NCBI GenBank assembly: GCA_018806985.1
Contig: JADANN010000122.1
Location: 974,501 to 1,038,500, forward strand
Length of the DNA stretch: 64,000 bases
Direction: 5' to 3'
DNA from: Angiostrongylus vasorum
Lineage: Eukaryota; Nematoda; Chromadorea; Rhabditida; Metastrongylidae
Shown: piece by piece, positions 46,366 through 61,300 of the stretch
How the letters are laid out: every line of letters starts with the position of its first letter
How positions within the stretch are numbered: the first letter of the stretch is position 1
Translations under genes and position numbers: made by a program
The notes under the pieces: generated by a model
The model's database searches: none
Told to the model about the DNA's origin: nothing
The model's input: the letters and a program-made list of their open reading frames with translations, nothing else

Positions 46366-49300
46366 TCAGGGAAGAGGTTGATGTGTCTGTGTCTTTGGAA
46401 TGGATGGATGCGTTTCTGTAGGGGCAGACAGAGGTTTACGGATGACTTGACGATTGCATTGCCATAAACGTTCTTCAGACGGTCGTATATGTTTCACGCG
46501 ATCGTCAACGATGTCGGCAAATGAGCATGAATCCGTAAGGAGGGACAGGAATGACTTAGGGAGCGATGAACGTGGACGATAATGAGAATCAACACCTGGC
46601 GTCGAGCACATGTTCGTCAAATGACATGGAAATTAGCACTGCTTGAGATAGAAGACGACATAATTGTATACAAGGAAAAAGGGAATTCAGAAAAACAACC
46701 CTTCCGAATAACGAGAAACACCTGTCCTTTAATCATCGGAGTAAAGAGATAAAAAAGAGAGAGATAAAATCGCTAATTCGATGCCATATTCATTCCCAGT
46801 TAAAAAAGTGATTTGAGAAAATAAGCATGGTCACATCTCAAAATTTTTAACAGAAGATAATCGAAGCCGATAAACAAGTGAGTGCTGCACTTGAGAGAGA
46901 CAGGAAGGAGTTGCTGCTGCTCCAAATCCTGATTAGCCGCTTCTCCGCGGCAGGTTCCAGACGCTGCTTACGAGCGAGGGTACTGGCACGAATGGGCAGT
47001 CAATGTCTAATGGCCTGCTGCTTTCGGTGGGGTGCAATTACTGCCGAAACCCATCATCACACAGCAACCCAGCTCAATTGAATTCAGATCGTGTCCACAC
47101 ATCGACAACAGAAAGGAGCTGTAGACGAACACCGTGAGCGAAGTGCGACGTGTACAATACGTGAAACACCTAGTGTTGGCGTCATGAATTCTTCATGCTT
47201 ACTTGGAGTTGGATAAAATTGAAGTGACGAAGCTTCCTAATTCCTACTTCCATTCTTCTTTCGTTTTCCTCTTATATACAAGAATACTTGCTATTTTTGA
47301 GTGCTGCAAAAGTGCATGCCGTATTTGAACGGTGCATTTTTTCGCTTTCGAAGTGGTTTTTTTAAATGACATATGGGACGCCAAGGACGCCAGTCCTTTA
47401 AACAATCACTAGGCTCTTTTCTTAGTGCAGAAAAACATGAATGAGGAGAAGGAGATTTATTCAGAACAAATAATGGACCACGAGAAACCACTTCATCTAA
47501 ATACTGAAAGATCTTGTCTTAGGTAGAGAACAATTTCGCAGAGAAAAACTCACCTTTTGCGTAAAGATCCAATATCGTTATTCCGTTAAAGTTCGCGCCA
47601 GATATTTTCCCATCAAATGGATCGATAATTTTTAACGTTTTTTCGTCGACTCCCTAAATGTCACTTTTATTCATTACCCTACTTGCAATGAAACTACTAA
47701 ATTAAGTTCTCGGGTAAGTGTAAAAATGCGATAGTGTAGGAGTGGAAGATATAATAAAGGATAAAGGATAAAGCCCACGGCGTTGATCACTCACTGAGGG
47801 GACGCGTCATGCATTCGACTTCATTAAGCAACGTTTGGAGGTGAGTGAATGCATATCTGGTCTTTACAATGACTCGCGGTGGTCTATCGATTTATCGAGC
47901 CAGTGTTGCTATCCTCCCATACATGTCTGCTACCAATTTGCCGAACCCGGAAGGATGGAGGGCTTGGTGGACCATGGGTGCAGGGATCGATCCCACATGT
48001 GTGTTGCAGGGCGCCTCCAACCACTGCGCCACACGCGCCCAGTGATAAAAGATATGATAGAAATATGAAGTCGTGAAAAATCCCTCAATAATAAACAATA
48101 TCCAGTTATGGCTACGCGACGCTCTGAAATAACCAGCACTTTTTTTCTTCTAGTTGAAGCAAACAGGCATTCTCAGGTGATAATCGACTGCCGTGGTGTA
48201 TCATAGCATTTGGCCGAACCATTCCAGTGGAAAAACAGGTTTATAGACCAGCTTAAAAACAACTATTTTAAATACTTCCAGTTTGATTGCCCGATGATAA
48301 TTCTTAGTCGCTATGAGTTAAGAGTTGCATTCTTTTCTACTTAACAAATTTAGCATTTCCCAAGACCGACTTTCTATTATCCTGGGCATTGATTGGTAAT
48401 TTGATGTTTTTCTTCAATAAGCAGACACGCGGTTGGTATTATAGAATTTATGAATACAGTAGCTGACGTTTCGGCGGTTTCGCCTTCTTCAGAGCCGTTT
48501 ATTCGTTGTAAGTATTTCAATTAGTTGGTGGATAGCAGCCGCATAGAGTAATACGTGGGCGAGGACTGTCTGTGGGGCTGCTGTCCATCAACTAATTGAA
48601 ATACTTACAACGAATAAACGGCTCTGAAGAAGACGAAACCGCCGAAACATCAGCTACTGTATTCTAATAAATGCTATAATACCAACCGTCTGCTTAATAA
48701 AGAAAAACATCGAATTTAGCATTCTTTGGTGGGATGGTTATCACCACCTATCGGAAAAAACTCCCAAGATTTCGTTTCTATTAATCGTTCTCTCTATGAA
48801 CTCATTGGAACTTCCCTTAACGGTCATTGTCTCATTGTGCTAAGGTGTGTTTCTAGGTAACGACCTCAGAAATAAAAAACGGCGTTCCTCTCGAGGCGAG
48901 TTCTCCCAAGCCGACAACGAGTTCAACATTTCTGTCAACATGTCTCGTAACGAGCAAACTGACGCGATAACACATCTCGAAGAGTTACTAGTGGATACTT
49001 TTCTTGCCAAAAACAGTAGAAATAAAGAATTGGAAAGGCTAAAGACTAAACGATCAATGAATTTCGTGTCCATCGGACAAGCCAGACTTCTTGATCAGCT
49101 CTGAGGCGAATGGACGAATGGAGATTTCAGTGATGTCTGCTTTAGGTACACCATGGTTTAATAAGAACACAAATAATGGATATATATGATTAAATGCCTG
49201 CAAAAATGTGCTCATTTACTCCTTAATATCTTTCAACTTTTCGGCAAATTGTGCAGCGCAATGGTCGGACGCGCCCTGCAATACACGTGGGATCGATCCT

Positions 49301-52300
49301 TGCGTCCAAAACTCATCAAGCGTTCCATCCCCTAATGGGTCGGCGCGAGTCATTGTTTGCAAATTGGTACCAGATTTGTCTGGGAGGAGATCATCACCGG
49401 CTCGATACATCGGTAGACCACCACGAGTCATTCTAAACGAAAGATATGCATTCAATCAACTCCAATGATGCTTAATGAAGAAAAAATCTGTGACGGATCC
49501 CTCAGAGATTGAGCAACGGCGAGAGCTTCAGAGCCTTTATGGCAAAGTGGTATATTTGCATGTGCATTTCCAAGTTCCGTTAATTACTTGCCAGACAGCA
49601 CATCATTGGTTTTTAGTCACATCTCAAAGTCGTCAAGTTGTTGAGTTGTTTATCGCACTCCAAACAAAGGACTTGGCCCATTGAGGAAATAATTTTTCAC
49701 AGAACAAGCTGCTAGCGAGGAAATGTGTGCAAGGGATGATGCTCGATGGTAGCTAGACCGTAATGAGAAATAAGGAAATCTAGACGGTCTGGGTTACCTG
49801 GAACCACCCTTATCAAATAAATTACCTACCGTCGGGTTATTGAATCGATGTGTCTTGAGTTAAGAGCAGCTCCCAGAGACACTCTCCACTGCATATTCAG
49901 AGTCACAAGCTCATCTAATCCTGAACAAATTTTTTATCAAATTCTTCCATTTTCTTTCGTATTTTTGAGTTTAAAAAAAAGCTGTATAATTTTCTGTATA
50001 CTCCGAACTTATGAATCGACATCGACACCCTAGAAATGTTTTCGCGATCTCTTCTAACTCATTCACAAACCTTTCGGCCGATATCTGATTCCTGGTTTCC
50101 CGTCAATTTGTAGCGTCACATTCGCTTCATTTCGATGAATTCTGTAATCAGTCGCGGTTTAGTATAAATTCCAAGCCCCAGAAACTAATCGATAGATTGC
50201 TTTCTAAGTAATTTTTCCGCGAAAAAAAAGCACATTAAATCAGTGCTCCGATTTTTTTCGTTTCTTTAAAATGGTCTTCTTTAAAAAGAATTTACTTCAA
50301 CCAAACCACCCTATTTGGACACTCGATTACCGTGCTTCACCAAGAGTAGATAACATCACTCTGATCTCCTCACCACCAGGTTCTCATAACCAAAATAATG
50401 TTCCATATTTCCAAATATCCAAATGAATCGAACATTACTTTGTTTTAGTAAATTGAGCGCTTTTCAAATCACGCAGAACACCCGAGCGTCTTGGGTCCTT
50501 GGAGCATATTTCTTAATGTTTATCCTTCATAGATTTCCTTGAAGTCATAGTACCACAAGAACGGGAAGAACACTCATTACTTTTTTGGCTCTCATCAATC
50601 AGCTATATTATTTGAAATAGCTGTAGACCTTAGGGCGCTTGTGGCGCGGTGGTCGGAGGCGCCTTGCGATACACACGGGATCGATTCCCGCGTTCCTGAC
50701 CCACCAAGCCTCTGGGGTCGGCAATTTGGTACCAGACTTGTCTGGGAGCGTAGCAGCACTGGCTCTGTACATTAATAGGCCATCGCCAGTCATTGTAAAG
50801 GCCAAATATGCATCCATTCAAACGATTCTTAGTGAAGGCGAAGGCATGGAGCATCTCAAAGGGATTGTTCAACGCCGAGAGCTTTATCCTTTAACATTTT
50901 TTTTGACTATACACCAAGAAGTCACACGAAAGCATAGAAATAAAAGTTCCATCTTATTGTCTGTATAACTTAATCACATTTATTTTCGTCTTCTCACTAT
51001 TCGTGTAATTTCATGGCATTTTCTTGTCGATGTTCTTGCATTCCTCATGAGGCGACATGGCGTTGTAATATCTCAGCACTCTAATAAAAAATTCCGACGT
51101 TGTGCTTTTTGAAAGTTTTAGTAGTGACCTTCAGAACTCCATGTAGCCCTCACCTGATTGTATGCATCTTGTCGTCATTCAGCTTGTGAGTATAATGTCC
51201 AAAGTGGTGTTCTCTACTTCCCAGATTGTACTTGATCTGTAGGAATCCATTGTCCTGTCAGAATGTGAATTTTCCCATGTAATTGATCCTGTAGGAAAGC
51301 CAAAAAATTAAGTTTTACCAAATATACTGTAAAATAGTCCTGGTCTACTGCGCAGTCGACTGACAGCAGCACTCCGGATGGACGAGCTGTGTAGAATGCG
51401 AAGAGCATATAGTCTCTGGAGGTTGAAGGGCGATCAGCCTTCGGATATTCGAAGAAAATCGTCGACGGAGCAGAGAACAGCACGGTAGTGGCTGCTACAA
51501 TGATTTCGAGGTTTTCGAATCTTTGTTTTCTCTATGAATGGCTACTATACAATTTATTATAGTTCCACAGCCTTTTATCTTCACAAAGATGGTGCTAGAA
51601 GATTCACGAAACTCGTAATAATTATGTATTTTGTGAATGAAAAGCTATAATCCGTTCCAAGTAAAATCACTTTCAATCTCAAAGCTCTGTGTTGTGATTC
51701 TGGGAAGATCGTCTTTGTAAACAAACTGGCGTCTAGTGAGGCTAATGACGGTGCGGGTGGAAAAGCGGTCTATCGCCAATCTCATGGAAAGAGATCGAGG
51801 ATAACATAAAGAATGTTTCCGCTTTCCATACCATTCAAAACAAAAAAAACCCTGTGCAGTTAAAAAAAATAATAGATAGATAGATAAAAGCTACGCAGCT
51901 ACTTCAAGAATTTATTGGACAATCCAGCTGTTTTCGATGGAACAGCGACCGCTGTATGGCTGTCCATCTTCTGTTTCGCACAAAAAACTAACCATCTTGA
52001 CATCTGTCACCAGCATGAGCAGTCAAAGTGCAGTCACATCGAATTGAATCCCACTGCTGTATGCATCGTCCACCATTCGAGCATGCCATAGGAGAACAAC
52101 GAGCAACTGGTCCTGGAGTGAAAAGACGCTGATTTCGTGCATACGGTAGCCCGCTTCATAAATAAGAAAAAGCATCTAAGCAGTTTTATTAAATCGGCTG
52201 TAGCGGAAATGTAAGTTTTAGACGTCCCACCTAATTTGCAATTTTTGTTTTGAGACATACACGTAAATAAGAAGCGCCTGAGCTGTTCGTGTTATTTAGT

Positions 52301-55300
52301 TTTTTAACTTCTGTGAAATCTTTGGAAAAAATTAAAACATGTTTTATCTTCATAGTATTATTTTTGGCATAACAACGAAAACCAGCTGACAAAGTAGTGA
52401 TCCTCTTTTCTTTTACTCGATCGAAAACAGTCAAAAACCTTTAGTAAAAAGTACTGGGATTCACATTATGTCGGTAGACATCTCAGACCCGATAAAAATA
52501 CGAAGGACAAGACATTAGGCGTTAAGTAATTCCTGGAGGGTTCGCTATCCATTCTACTCCATTAATCACTGTAGAGGTGAGTGAATGCATTGACTGGCTT
52601 TACAATTACTTCCAAAGTCGTAGCGATGGAACTAGTCAGTGTATTAATCCTCTCAGAAATGTCTGTATCATCTTGGTAAATTTGCGGAAATGTGGGTCCA
52701 GCTTAGACCTGAATCCTGGATCCAACCAATGACCCGGTGGATATTGTAGGATATCTTCAGCCGTTGTGCTGTAAGCGTCTAACCGGTTCGTTATGTCGCC
52801 ATATGCAGGACGTCAAACCAACGTACCCGAGCATCCACGAACAACTTCCATCTTTGCGGTACAGTCATCGATAATGTCGATGGCCTGATCGTTGATTCGA
52901 ATTGATGCTAAACATCCTCGAAATCCACTACGAAGCAGCGGAGCATACAACGGTAAGCCTCCTGAAGTATCTACCCGCAGCTTATAACCACGAAGAAAAT
53001 CAGAACTCAGTCTCACCGAAAGCGACTACGTTACCCAGCTGCGGTTGTAATCGGTTGTCCGAAATCGCAGTCGTGTTGTCAACGAGTAGTGTGTGCAGCT
53101 TACTACGTTCCTCCTAAAAAACAACATGAGTTAGGAGTCGTTGAGATCACCATGTCCCAATTGAATTCTGTCCATATAGAGCGAAAAATTTTAGTTCCAA
53201 AACATTTATGCGTAATAGCTTACCAACGGTTTACCGCCTCGTCGTGGCTGGGAGGCGTTCCCGGGTGTCGGGCGACTATGTACGGCGTGGATTCGTCCCC
53301 CCTGGCAGGGTCTTCCACGCTAAGAAGGAGTCAGGCGTTTCCATCGGGAAACCCGGCTAAGAGTAAACCATTACCAACACCAGGATCTACCACCGTCCTG
53401 GTATGAAACCAGTCGCATGGTGGCAAATCTCCTTCTGGTCCACGAAGGCGGAGACTGCCTGTGGTGGTAAAGACCTGGGGCAGACTTTGGCCAGGTCAAG
53501 ACTTCAGGGAAACACAGTGGCTGGACCAGCAAAACCCCGAAAAAACGGAAATTATGCTGAGGCGCGCACAACCAGTGAAGACGAGCCATCCAAGCATCCA
53601 AGTATGCACGACAGTAAAACAGTAGAAAGTCGAACAATGTTGAAAATAAAAAATGATCTGCTCTGCATCCGCATATTTCAACTTTAACCTCTTTAAAATG
53701 TCAGAATGTCTACGCATGAATAAATTTCTTCCTGTTGATTTTGACCTTAATGACCAGTACCTGATAGAAGAGAAGAGTGTGCCATCGCATGTCGCTCAAA
53801 TGCTGCCGATTCGCTAACGGTGGCGACTCGATCAACAATTCTGCTCCATCTCCTTCCTTGTAGGATAATCGTACCCTAAATAGACTTCTTGTCGCGAAAC
53901 CATCCTAGTGTAAGTTGTCCAAGAAAAGGAAAATTAAATGACTAATTGATCAGAAATGACCATTTGTCTTCTCCCAATGGTTCACCGTCTTATCGCTTTA
54001 AAACTTGTTCGAGGATATGGAACAACTATGCCTACTGGTAACAATTTATCCATTAGCAGGATCATCAAATCCAAGAAAGGATTCGAAATTTCCATTCTGA
54101 TGTTCAGCTCAGAGTAAACCAATGCAAATATCTACCTTCAGTCATAATGTCCCCGTCTACCTTTAGCGATCTAGACCCAAGTTGTAGCTCCACCACTCAT
54201 TATATAGGAATAAAGTTCACTGATACCGCTAGAGTTACTCGATAACTAAGGATCTTTCAGCTGATTCAGATTATTTTGATGGTGTAAGTTCATGACGGTG
54301 GCGGATAGCAGAGTGGTCTGGTGCAGTTTAGTAGGAGCAAGGCGTTCCATTCTGTTCCAGACTCACCAAACCTCCCTTCCCTCAAGGACTAGTTTGGGAT
54401 TAGTTGACTCCTCTGATCCATTAGAAATGGTACCTGCTTGTGGTGAAGATCTGGGAACGCCCTAGCATGGCTGTCACAGAACTGGAGGGATAATCGGGTC
54501 GATTAGCATTTAAAGACATTCATGAGAACGATCAAAATGCTAAAGCAGAAGTCAAGCTCGCAAATCCAAAGGCTTTTTGCGGATGCCGGATGCGACGAAG
54601 CGAATAGAATGCAAGATATACTGCGGTCAGCGCAATATGTGCGAGTTGAGATGGTGTGAAAAAAAAGATAGTTAAAAAAAGGATTCATGATGACACGCTG
54701 TCTGCGCCATCGTAACGAAATTGTTCTTTTAATAATGCACTAAAATTGATCCAAATATCAAGATGTGGGGATTACTATTGTCGTCAATGACCCACCTAGC
54801 GTTGATTAGTTCGACCAGTAGCGAGGTATTCTTTTCAATGGAATATGAGGCAAATAGTAGAGAATTTCTGATGAGCGTTTGAAATTTGAAAGACAGTCGT
54901 AGAGGACCCGTAAGTGAAGAGGCCTGCAATGTGCTGCTGAGATGCAGCTCGGTTAGAACAGTGACGAATAACTGAGCTTAAACCGACTCGCCATTCTCTG
55001 TGACAGTACAGCATAACCAGCTGTGTTGATGAACGACACCGACAAACCTTTCAGTTTTTCTGAAAATTTGATACAGGTTTCAATGCATTTGATAAATTAG
55101 TCTGTTTATGAATAAAAAAAAGTAGAAACTCGGATAAACGGAAAGAATAAGATCGAAAGATTCTTGGGGATTCCTGTGAGATTTCTTGTGGACTCCACCA
55201 AAAATAAATCCCTAGAGCCAAAATGTAGAGAGATAAGTAGAATAGCAGGTATTTCCTAGAATATCAAGGAATTGTGTCAAAAGTTGTCCAAGAAACTTTC

Positions 55301-58300
55301 CATTACATCGGAAAAAAATTGGCTTACAAATTGTTTACCAGATCATTTTTGTGATTTATGGTTGTTTTCTACCTAAAGAAACTCGCTGAAGAATCGAAAT
55401 AGTTTACGATGCGATACTATCGGAACTTCGAGGAACAAACAACCAGAGCGTCTTAATCAAAGCACGAAGATTCTTCGTGAGTGATACCAGCAACTTCGAA
55501 GGAAAACTTTACTACTCTACAGAGTTACCTTCATCGATAAAAAAATGAGAAATTGGTAAAGGGTCATCAAAGTCATCACACTACAGATTACTCTTGTCTC
55601 GCTGATTTATCGTCAGTCTCGAGCACGTCGTGCAAGAAGTGGACAGCAGCAGCATTAGAATGAAAGCCGATGGTCCACCTTCGGTTTCCAGAGCACATTG
55701 TTCTTAGAACAACAAACATTAACCACGCGGCACGAATGCTGGCCGATTCTCACAGAGATTATCATGCTTGTAGAGAGATTGATGAATAGTTGAAATTCCA
55801 GCAAATTATGTTTGTTTGTTTTTTTTGCTATTCGTTATGTTCTAGTCAAGATAATATCGAGTGCTACAGTATGGATTGATTGTCCATTAAGAAACGAATT
55901 ATTCTCAGCGTATATTCATTATCAACAGCAACCGTCCCTGTATAAGAAAGCGCTACCGAGTGAGGTCGAATCGTTTGACACGACGACGAAGGCACCTCAT
56001 TGAAGAGAAAAACAACTGTGAACAATCGACTCGGATCATCGGCTCTAATGAAGATGAACACATCGAAGCGTTAGTCTAATAAAGTTGTTTATCAATCTCG
56101 TGTTAGCTTAACAATCCAAGAAGGTATTGGTTGTTAGTACTGAGGTTAAATGACGGTCGCTTTGAAAAATATGTTTGTGGGAAATGTTTCTAGTGCTCCA
56201 TTCAATACTATGAATTGAATATCTCTTTATTTTTTCGTGGTGTGTATTAAGGAGGTCTGATTAGAAGAATATGAATGGTTTACTGTGGCATCGAAGGAAA
56301 AATGAAGAGGAAAAAAGAAACGAATTCTTTGCCTACCTACTCGAGTCGATCCATTCTTTCTTCCTAGGTGTGTGCGTCAGAAAGCTGGACGCACTGTAAG
56401 TGGGAAGAAAGATCACCTAGCATTGTCGAAGACACAAAATGGAGGATGAATGTGATGTTGGAAGCTGCACACTGTCACCCAAGTGATAGAAGGTATCGAA
56501 AATTCCAATTTACGTCTACGATTAAAAGTTATGAGTACTGCAGTATACAGTAAAAATTCCAGCAATATCTAGCAGACAATAGCCGTTAGCAAAGAGGTCT
56601 CACACGATACCAGGTTTCCAGCATGAAACTACCGTCCCGATAATTACATCACTTTATGAAGGTCGCACAAGAAAGAATATAGTGAACTCGGGTGGGAAAT
56701 CAGGCACACGATAAGAACGAATGAAGGCTTTGCTGGCGTGTGATCAGCTTACCTGACAACCAAAGAAAGAATAGGTGGAAGACCATTGAAACATTGTCTT
56801 TGTTTGGAAAAAGTAAAAAAAAAGAGAAAAGATAAGAAAGAGAAAGAAGATAGAACAAAGATAGGAAATCGTACAGAACTATTTGAGCGAGAAGCAATGA
56901 CTGTGAAAATCTATTTTCACTTAACTCGGCATGAATAGTCAATATCTTACTGCATTCCCCTTTCGCGATTTTTTGTTGTTTAACAACTCAAACGGGGAAG
57001 AGGACAGCGTACTGGTTAGCGATGCCGTTGATTAGGATGCAAAGGCGCTATTTCAATCCAATCACCATTACTTTCCTCTAATACACATGGGAACGCCTTA
57101 GCCCAGCCATCCTCAAGTTTGCAAAGGAACCGACTCGACCAGGATTCTACCACAACCACAAAAAAAGAAGAAATCTTCAAACAGCAGCCGATGCAAGACG
57201 CGAAATGTCCAAGGACCTTTGCGAATAATAAATGCGTGGAAAACGAATCAAAGGCAAGAAGAGCTGAAGTTTGCACAAGAGATATGATGACAGGTCATGT
57301 AAAATGCAAAATGTAAATAAAAAAAAGCAAAGCAAACAGCCATTTCCTAATGCTATGACACGGTCTCTTCTGTAGAAAGATACACTCCAAAGAGGAGGTC
57401 TGGAGAAGATAAGGTCCCATCTGAACTGCCTTCGAAATAAGTGGAGCTATAGAGCGATTTTAAGAAGACTCTGTCCAGAGAAATAGTTACCACTGACTGA
57501 ATTACCACCGAACACCCTACGGTGTCAGTCAGTCTCGTAACCGCCTGCACGACCACCAGTATACAAGAAAGAATGGATTGCACTAACGGCAGAGATGGTG
57601 ATTTCTTCAGTTCGGGTATATTGTACCTCATTTATTGCTAAGCGTGCGGGAACGAATACATTAGAGAAACGGGTTGACCGCTTTGTTTCCGTATATACCA
57701 ATATGGGACTCGTAAAGTGAAACAGAATACTCCATCAGGCATGCACAGACACAAATACACAACGAAGATTTTAAGATAGAAGACAGTATCCTCGCAAAAG
57801 GAGAGGTTAGCTCAGTGGCTTGTGATGCAATCCATCAGAGGGCAATGTGCTGGTTCGACCTTCTATCGAAGGTTCTCTAATCCACGTGGAGAACGCCTTA
57901 GCTCGGTTATCTTCCAGATTGCAGAGAAGACTACATTCGACGAGCATTTTGTGACATTCATAGAGAAGGTAAAATCACCAAGTAACAATGAAAACAACAT
58001 CGAAGACCTTTGTGTACAATGAATGGGAACAAGATGAATCGAATGCAAGTGCTAGAATCCACGCGGTGTATTTGATATCGGGCCATGTAAAATGCAATAT
58101 GCAAGAAAGTTTTTCGCATAGGAATTTAAAGCATCAGCGCGCAAAACTTTTGAAGCTCTTTGGATAAATTCTAAAAGTCCAAAGCCGAGGTGCACGAAGG
58201 TGCGCCCCTGTGACCTTGCCCCATACCTGGGAGTTAATTTCTTGGCTTGAAACAGACGATTTGCTTCCCATGCGATTGGTATCTAGGTTTTAAGTTTTCC

Positions 58301-61300
58301 ACATAGGGTCGTGAAAGCAAACGGCTGGATAGGTTGTGTAGCAATGTGCCCTTTCCATGGCATTAAGGTGAAAGTAGCCGAAATGCTGGCCATGATAGAA
58401 TAAATATTGTACTAACAACCTCCCATCCGATTATCAAGAAGACACTGACTGATCTGACATGAAAATTTCTGACTGTTGTTGATGTCTTCGCCATTAAGTC
58501 TACTTCAGCAACAAGATGCATTTTCTGCATGAAAACGAATCGTTACGGACGACAAAAGACCAAGAAGCATGTTCTATCTCTGGGAACTACCGAGTAAGGC
58601 CAAATCAATTCATGAGGTGCTCCATTCCTCTGTATTCCACTGGACGCCGACCATGAAGAGTGGTGTCGTATTTGGAGAAATGACTCGTACCATTACGGTT
58701 CCGAAGGAGGAGAATGCGCCGAAACGTTCGGCACTATGAAAAAACAACACAACGACATCTTTCAAGCTTACCAATTCAACAAGATAGTGAAGAATACAAA
58801 ATTGCTGAGAGTATGCTTGCCACTTTATCGATGTTCCAATTTAAAAATTTATTTTCTCTAGATTGGTTTTCCTTTGTTTTAAGCAGGTCTAGATTGCCTT
58901 CTGTTGGCTTGTATCATATAATAGGTGAATTCATCTCACACATTTCTTTGTCCTTTGCTTTCTTTACTCATTTTTCCTTCTCGCTTCCGACGTTCCAAGA
59001 GATCGATGTCATTGAACGTCTGTAAAACAAAACATCTACAACACCTACTAAAGTTTATCTTCCATAAAAAAAATACTTGATTTCACTTACAAACAACAAA
59101 CTTTGAACGGATATAAGCAGTTTACAGCTAATATTTAATTAGAAGATCTGAAGAGTCTAGCTGCACCACTTACCATTCGCGAAAGTGATCCTTGAAACGG
59201 TTGCGGAAGGCTTTCGTTGCTTCTCGTGAATCCAAGGCCACACGAAATCTCGTTAATTTTCAGTACCAGCGAGGAAGGCAAGTAATCTGAAAGTTATCAT
59301 GCAAGGCACCATAATAAAACGTATAAGCTGGAGGCGTAGAAGAATGAAGTTCAAACGTAAAAAGCAATTTCAAGAGAACGATAAGGAGAGCACGACTAAA
59401 AAACTTGGTACTTTAATAAACAAGTGATTTTAATACAACGGCAAAATACCTTAAAAACGCCTTACTCTGTCGCACTTCTTCCGAAAAGGAATTTAGAGGT
59501 CAACACCGAAAACTGAACGCTAGAATGGGTCAAAGTAGCAAGAACGGCATGTATGAAACCATTAGTAATTATGCAAATTAAAATTAAATTACCATGATGT
59601 CTCGCCTTGCACTTAAAGGATAAAGGATTAAGCTCTCGACGTTGATCAATCCCTTAGGGATGCGCAATGCATTTGACTTCATTAAGTATCGTTGGAGGTG
59701 ACTGAATGTATACCTGCCCTTTACAATGACTCATGATGGGCTACCGATGTATTGAGCTAGTGCTGTTATCTTCCCATATAAGCCTCGTACAACTGGTCGA
59801 GACCGGAGCGATGGAAGGCTTGGTGAGCCAGGAGCGCTGGAGTCGATCCCATATGTGCTGCAGGGCGCCTCCGACCACTGCGCCACATGCACCCATCGCG
59901 CCTTATACTTACCTATGAAAAGTCAAAATGTTTTATCTACTGATGATCTGCCTCTATCAACTTTTTCAACTTTCAAGGCTAGATTCATCATTAGCTATGT
60001 AAAGGGTCCCACTGATAGAATAGCTTCATTTGTAAGTCTAATTCTCATCCATTTGCTGAAGCAGATCCCAGCCCATCTCACGAATAACCATATGTTCATG
60101 GATTATCTACGTACGACGCGTCTTAACAGTACATACGTTATGGAGTCCACCGATGTTACCGACCTTTATACTAACGTGTCGATTGACTCCGTTAATTAAG
60201 CCATCCTCGGATTCCTTACGCAACCCAGTGGTCAATAAACATGTATGACTTCTTGATTCAGCTACTTATGGTCCTCTTAAAGGAGTGCGTGAGCTGCTTA
60301 ACATTCACATGTTCGGGAAAATGCTATGTACAAACTAGAGGGTTGGAAACGGGACATCGACTGAGACCAAGTCTTTCTAATAGCTCAGTGCCCAAGACGG
60401 AAGCAGCAGTAATCGATCTCCGGCCACTACTCTACTGTAAATATAAAGACAATTTTTTTGTCATCTTCTCCACATAAAACGATGGAAAAAACTTTTTCCA
60501 ATTGTCGAATGTACAATTAGAGTACATCAAGTTTACACAACAGAAATCGAAGGAAAACTGGCTTCCATTTTTTGAACGTTCAAATTAACCTATCCGGAAA
60601 CATTCATCATCACTTGGTACCGAAAGCCAACTAACAAAAAATATACTGCTCGTTCATTACCTCTCTTCTCATCCCTCACACACGCCTGTATGAAACATTT
60701 TCCGACCAGCCACCAGTGCACAGGAAGAGAACAGAATTAGGAATCCCGGAAATTGGTGCGGCAAGTAGCCATTTCCAATGGCTACGAAACTCTAGCTCGT
60801 CGGATACGTGTTTAGGAAATACCACGCCTCCAAACGATAATTCTAATGAGAAGAAGGTTGCGTTTATTCTGCTCTTTATTTTCAACGAAATAAGTGCAAA
60901 TATGAAAGGCTGCTTGAAAACGGCTGGCTTGAAAATTCGGTAACAGTGATTCCTGACTGAACTGATTGAATGCTTGGGATTTCTCCAACTACTCTCAGAC
61001 AGCGCATCGGATACAGAGACATGGCGAAGGTTTTGAAGTAAAAGTCATTATCCTTGCACAGAAATCAAAAAATATTAGCGGGTCAAACCCTTACAGATAC
61101 TTGGTAGATTTCAAAATGAACCGCAACAAGGAGTGCCTTATGATCACGCGTGACCTCGTGCCATACCTCAGGCTGATTTTTTTTACCTGACCCAGGCACA
61201 TTCCTCGCCCATGTAACACTCTAAACGGCCATTCTCCATTAAATAATTAGAAGCCTTACGAAGAACAAAACGGCGACTGTTTAAAAAGAAGCTTCTTGTT

